Positions 40,808 to 44,197 of a DNA stretch of 44,197 bases are shown piece after piece; position 1 is the stretch's first letter, and each line of letters starts with the position of its first letter. The stretch covers positions 1-44,197 of the forward strand of contig JAFOCV010000058.1 of assembly GCA_017381015.1 (NCBI GenBank), written 5' to 3'. Position numbers and translations under genes: made by a program. This stretch comes from Bacteroidaceae bacterium. Its GTDB lineage: Bacteria > Bacteroidota > Bacteroidia > Bacteroidales > Bacteroidaceae. The notes under the pieces are model-generated. The model did no database searches and was not told where the DNA came from. It worked only from the letters and a program-made list of their open reading frames with translations.

Positions 40808-42031
40808 TTACAAGGCTCTTGTCTCGCCATTGACAATGCTGATTACCGCATTGAAGATGTACTCGCTATCCATACGCTTCTCTATACTGGCATCGATATG
40901 TTCAGCCTTGCGGGGTACATAGTCATTGAATATTTCTGTGCTATTGTATAGGATGCTAACCTTTTTATTAAGGTCAACGATTTGGTCGTTCAGATGAATG
41001 TAGAGCGTATTGTAATCATTGTGCACGATGGTGATGACATTCTTGTGGAAGGAAACTCTCGCCTCCTTGCCAGGTGCCATTTCTTCCTTGGGAATGGAAA
41101 GGTTGTAGAAGCAATCGCGCAAGCCTGATTCTTCCTGTCTCCAAACGATATACTCGGGACGAGGATTGCGCTCAAAATCGTTTATCCATTCTATAGCTGC
41201 CGTATCGGCTCTGTTCATCCAATGCCCACATCCTTCTACGATGGTGGTCTTGTGTGCATAACCTTTGGGATTGTAGTTAGCCAGTTCTGATTGTTCCAGA
41301 GAATCCATCATGGCACCATATTCCACCGCCAGACGGTTGCGATTGTATGCTGCATCGTGCTCTCCCATCCACACCATAAAACCAATATTGCGAAGGTTTA
41401 CGGCAGATGCTTCGCCAGGATGTCCAGCCATCATTGATGAGGCTGCCCAATAGTCGGCCATGCGTGGTGCCATACGATACACACCATCTCCACCAGCAGA
41501 GTATCCCACCAGGTACACCTTGTTGGGGTTAACATCGTGAAAGGCTACGGCACCTTGAATTATCTGTGCAAAGAGGGTGTCCACATGGGGGCGGAACCAC
41601 ATATTCCAATCATCTACGGCTGCTCTGGGTGCGATATACACACCTTCGGCAGGAGTGTACAGTCGTTTCTGATTCTCCCATTGCTGATTGTTCATCTCGG
41701 GAGTAGTATTGCCACCGCCATGCATGGAAATGTATAGGGAACGACCATCTTCGGGCTTCTCTCCATACACTTTCACATCAAAGGGCATGCTCCATTCGCC
41801 AGCCTTCATCACACGCTCGTCCCACATGGGTTTCAACTGCTCGCTCCTTTGTGCCATGGCCTTCTGCCATGCTTCTGTGGCATATTTTTCTGACTCTTCG
41901 CGTGACATACCTTCTGGCTTCGAGCAATGTGAGCACATGGTGAGTACGATGATGGTTAGCACAAACATTACTGCTAATGTGGCATTGAACCAATATCTCG
42001 TTAGCGTCTCTTTGACAAATGGCTTGTTCAT
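40808..42031 (-). CDS. Exported alpha/beta hydrolase (PHB-depolymerase/feruloyl-esterase-like)
   Basis: 407 aa with one N-terminal hydrophobic segment (about 16-33, FNATLAVMFVLTIIVLTM), a signal anchor or signal peptide. The esterase fold is clear: oxyanion HGGG (104-107), nucleophile elbow GYSAGGDG (S178), Asp in MGEHDAAYN (D226) and His in EGCGHWM (H270). The C-terminal ~110 residues form an extra beta-rich domain. It should hydrolyse an ester in the periplasm or outside; the substrate is unknown. It is 36 nt upstream of the receiver/ATP-grasp gene, so the two are likely co-transcribed. Confidence 0.85.
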   Translation of the reverse strand: MNKPFVKETLTRYWFNATLAVMFVLTIIVLTMCSHCSKPEGMSREESEKYATEAWQKAMAQRSEQLKPMWDERVMKAGEWSMPFDVKVYGEKPEDGRSLYISMHGGGNTTPEMNNQQWENQKRLYTPAEGVYIAPRAAVDDWNMWFRPHVDTLFAQIIQGAVAFHDVNPNKVYLVGYSAGGDGVYRMAPRMADYWAASSMMAGHPGEASAVNLRNIGFMVWMGEHDAAYNRNRLAVEYGAMMDSLEQSELANYNPKGYAHKTTIVEGCGHWMNRADTAAIEWINDFERNPRPEYIVWRQEESGLRDCFYNLSIPKEEMAPGKEARVSFHKNVITIVHNDYNTLYIHLNDQIVDLNKKVSILYNSTEIFNDYVPRKAEHIDASIEKRMDSEYIFNAVISIVNGETRAL

Positions 42032-42179
42032 AATTCTGATGTGTTAGTTGTTTTTACTTTTAATGCTTGTTTATGCTCTATTTGTCCTTGGACAATTAGA
42101 TAATCGATGCGAAATTAGTATTTTTTTCTGTCAAAAACAAAGTCATGACCCACAAAATGCCTCAACGAACGTTCAAGAT

Positions 42180-42215
42180 TCAAAAAACAGCCATCGAATC
42201 ACTTCGACAGCTGTT
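42180..42215 (-). terminator. Intrinsic terminator of gdhA
   Basis: Stem AACAGC..TCGAA / TTCGA..GCTGTT (42186-42215, CA bulges, loop TCAC); on the minus strand it is followed by a T6 run. 59 nt after the gdhA stop. Confidence 0.82.
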
Positions 42216-42273
42216 CAAATAGCATTTATCTATGAAAAAAATCTAATGTTTATTCTTTGAAAATACTTTTTCG

Positions 42274-43611
42274 TTATACGATGCCCTGAGCCATCATAGC
42301 CTTAGCCACCTTCATGAAGCCTGCTACGTTGGCACCCTTCACATAGTTGACATATCCGTCTGCTTCGGTACCGTATTTTACGCAGTTCTCGTGGATGTTT
42401 TCCATAATCCAGTGCAACTTGTTGTCAACCTCTTCGCTTGACCATGAGATACGACCAGAGTTCTGTGACATCTCAAGACCGCTCACTGATACACCACCAG
42501 CGTTGCTTGCCTTACCGGGAGCATAAAGAATCTTGGCCTCCTGGAATACACGGATAGCACCGGGAGTAGAAGGCATGTTGGCACCTTCGCTCACTGCAAT
42601 CACACCATTGTTTACCAATGTCTGTGCCTGTTCCTCGTTCAACTCATTCTGAGTAGCCGAAGGCAATGCGATGTCTGCCTTCTCGCCCCAGGGACGCTCG
42701 CCTGCTACATACTTTGCATTGGGATAACGGTCAGCATATTCCTTGATACGGCCACGATATACGTTCTTCAATTCCATGATGAAGTCCAACTTCTCACGGT
42801 CGATGCCTTCGGGGTCATAAATGTAACCATCAGAGTCTGACATAGTCATTACCTGACCGCCCAACTGAAGTACCTTCTCTGCGGTGTACTGAGCTACGTT
42901 ACCAGAACCAGAAATCAATACTTTCTTGCCCTCTACGCTATCGCCCTTGGTCTTGAGCATTTCCTGAAGGAAGTATACGTTGCCATAACCAGTTGCCTCG
43001 GGACGAACCAAAGAACCACCAAACTCGCGACCCTTACCTGTGAATGTACCTGTGAATTCGTGGGTCAACTTCTTGTACATGCCGAACATGTAACCTACCT
43101 CACGACCACCTACACCGATATCACCAGCAGGAACGTCTACGTCAGGACCAATGTGGCGAGTCAACTCAAGCATAAATGCCTGGCAGAAACGCATCACCTC
43201 TGCATTTGACTTGCCGCGGGGGCTGAAATCAGAACCACCCTTACCACCGCCCATAGGCAATGTAGTCAAACTGTTCTTGAAGGTCTGCTCAAATGCCAGG
43301 AACTTCAAAATACCAAGGTTTACTGACTTGTGGAAACGAATACCGCCCTTGTAGGGACCAATGGCGTTGTTATGCTGTACACGGTAGCCCATGTTTGTCT
43401 GAATCTGACCTTTGTCGTCCATCCATGTCACACGGAACTGATATACTCTATCGGGAATGCAAAGGCGCTCTATCAAGTTTGCCTTATCGAATTCGGGGTG
43501 CTTGTTATATTCTTCTTCAATTGTAGCAAGTACCTCTTCTACTGCCTGATGATACTCGGGCTCATTGGGAAATCTTCTTTTTAGTTCCTCTAATACCTTA
43601 ATTGCGTCCAT
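42274..43611 (-). CDS. gdhA: NADP-type glutamate dehydrogenase
   Basis: 445 aa, the classical hexameric small GDH length. Seen: substrate-site lysine region KGGIRFH (88-94), catalytic LPMGGGKGGSDFSPRGKS (118-135, K124), the dinucleotide fold VLISGSGNVAQYTAEK (231-246) and a C-terminal helix NVAGFMKVAKAM. It makes glutamate from 2-oxoglutarate and ammonia with NADPH (assimilatory direction), the precursor for the arg/pro operon in this window. Codon use is optimised, as expected for an abundant enzyme. A single-gene unit with its own promoter and terminator. Confidence 0.95.
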   Translation of the reverse strand: MDAIKVLEELKRRFPNEPEYHQAVEEVLATIEEEYNKHPEFDKANLIERLCIPDRVYQFRVTWMDDKGQIQTNMGYRVQHNNAIGPYKGGIRFHKSVNLGILKFLAFEQTFKNSLTTLPMGGGKGGSDFSPRGKSNAEVMRFCQAFMLELTRHIGPDVDVPAGDIGVGGREVGYMFGMYKKLTHEFTGTFTGKGREFGGSLVRPEATGYGNVYFLQEMLKTKGDSVEGKKVLISGSGNVAQYTAEKVLQLGGQVMTMSDSDGYIYDPEGIDREKLDFIMELKNVYRGRIKEYADRYPNAKYVAGERPWGEKADIALPSATQNELNEEQAQTLVNNGVIAVSEGANMPSTPGAIRVFQEAKILYAPGKASNAGGVSVSGLEMSQNSGRISWSSEEVDNKLHWIMENIHENCVKYGTEADGYVNYVKGANVAGFMKVAKAMMAQGIV

Positions 43612-43650
43612 TGTCGCTATCTTTTAGTTAGTGTTAATTTTATTTCGGCG

Positions 43651-43682
43651 CAAAGTTAACGCAAAATTTGTTTTTATGCAAC
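43651..43682 (-). promoter_or_regulatory. Promoter of gdhA
   Basis: GTTG (43682-43679), 20-nt spacer, TAACTTTG (43658-43651) on the minus strand; about 40 nt before the ATG. Confidence 0.65.
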
Positions 43683-43689
43683 AGATTGA

Positions 43690-44197
43690 TAAAAAATATT
43701 GCTAAAATTGTGTCATTTTGTAAACTTGTGCTTTTCTGCCTGTCAAAATGCTATTAAAATCCCTCTTTTCAAATGACCGTGCAAATATACAACAAAAATA
43801 GAAATCTCTGCAAAATTATCAATTTTTCTCCTCGATGTCTGCCAAAATTGCCTTTCGGTGGCAGAAAATCTGCCAAAAGCCTGCCAAAACCAACCCTCTT
43901 TAACAAGAACACATCACAAGGATTCATTCTTCCTTCCCCTCGCCTGTATTATATATAATGTGTATATTTCAAATGTCCGAATCGAATACCAAGAAATACA
44001 TCAGAAAGTACCCAGCAAACTCAGGAAAGCACCCAACAAAATGATGATTCCTTTAATATTTCTTCAAATTAATGAATCATACTTCAATCTATTGGGATTA
44101 TTTTTAATAATTGTCTAAGTAAATCAACAAAATATTCTTTATTTTCATGGATTCTTAGTACTTTTGCTTTTAGTTAAGCTATAAAAGTGAGATTTGT
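43690..44197. other. AT-rich region upstream of gdhA to window edge
   Basis: No believable gene in about 500 nt. Three CTGCCAAAA copies (43839-43847, 43870-43878, 43881-43889) and the inverted pair TCTGCCA/TGGCAGA (43838-43844 with 43859-43865) lie about 230-280 nt upstream of the gdhA start. Near the edge TACTTTTG (44159-44166) resembles a plus-strand -7 box for a gene beyond the window. Confidence 0.5.

Overview
The window looks like a chromosomal segment from a member of the Bacteroidales (Bacteroidota), most likely a Bacteroides/Prevotella-type gut anaerobe. Several independent signs agree: promoters of the TTTG-N18-20-TAnnTTTG type in front of many genes, few purine-rich Shine-Dalgarno sites, an UpxY-type NusG paralogue, a succinylornithine-type carbamoyltransferase in the arginine pathway, a TPP-riboswitch/TonB receptor/PnuT thiamine locus, and a DPP IV peptidase. 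It is mostly metabolic core with some accessory genes. No prophage, CRISPR array, rRNA or intact insertion sequence was seen.

Layout. 1-3634 (minus): an orphan UpxY antiterminator, an M18 aminopeptidase, an RND-efflux adaptor, and a four-helix-bundle (S23/IVP type) gene cut by the left edge. 4253-12917 (plus): a ten-gene amino-acid operon, argR, GNAT acyltransferase, argG, a small PspC protein, argC, argD, proC, proB, proA and an argF-type transcarbamylase, closed by a bidirectional terminator. It turns glutamate into both proline and (through N-acylated, probably N-succinylated, intermediates) arginine. The kinase argB, the lyase argH and the deacylase are not in the window. 12992-15005: a LicD-type phosphotransferase gene and a divergent membrane acyltransferase. 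15280-20997 (minus operon): GH20 hexosaminidase, a MnmA-type tRNA thiolase, a cytidylyltransferase/CobD-like PLP enzyme fusion and an opine-dehydrogenase-like protein. LicD plus the fusion suggest synthesis and transfer of a phospho-alkanolamine-like group to a surface glycan. 21237-24499 (minus): TPP riboswitch, thiamine TonB receptor, pnuT.

24655-33420: a serine/threonine symporter, a 0.9-kb gene-poor region, an RlpA-like protein directly behind tRNA-Arg(CCG), DPP IV, and a siderophore/cobalamin-type ABC importer whose ATPase gene is on the opposite strand from its permease and binding-protein genes, with a small secreted protein gene between them. 33603-43611: an orphan hypothetical protein, then (minus) an Omp85-type barrel with a 5'-nucleotidase lipoprotein, an alpha/beta hydrolase with a very unusual receiver/receiver/PEP-synthase-like ATP-grasp protein, and NADP-type glutamate dehydrogenase, which makes the glutamate used by the arg/pro operon.

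The intergenic DNA is rich in small structures: GGAAAAC heptamer arrays (one has become the C-terminus of the efflux adaptor), a 9-bp tandem array, an 83-bp tandem duplication, long imperfect palindromes and an A7G7 tract. The candidates most worth a second look are the fused nucleotidyltransferase/PLP enzyme with its neighbours, the receiver/ATP-grasp fusion, and the heptamer repeat next to the four-helix-bundle gene.
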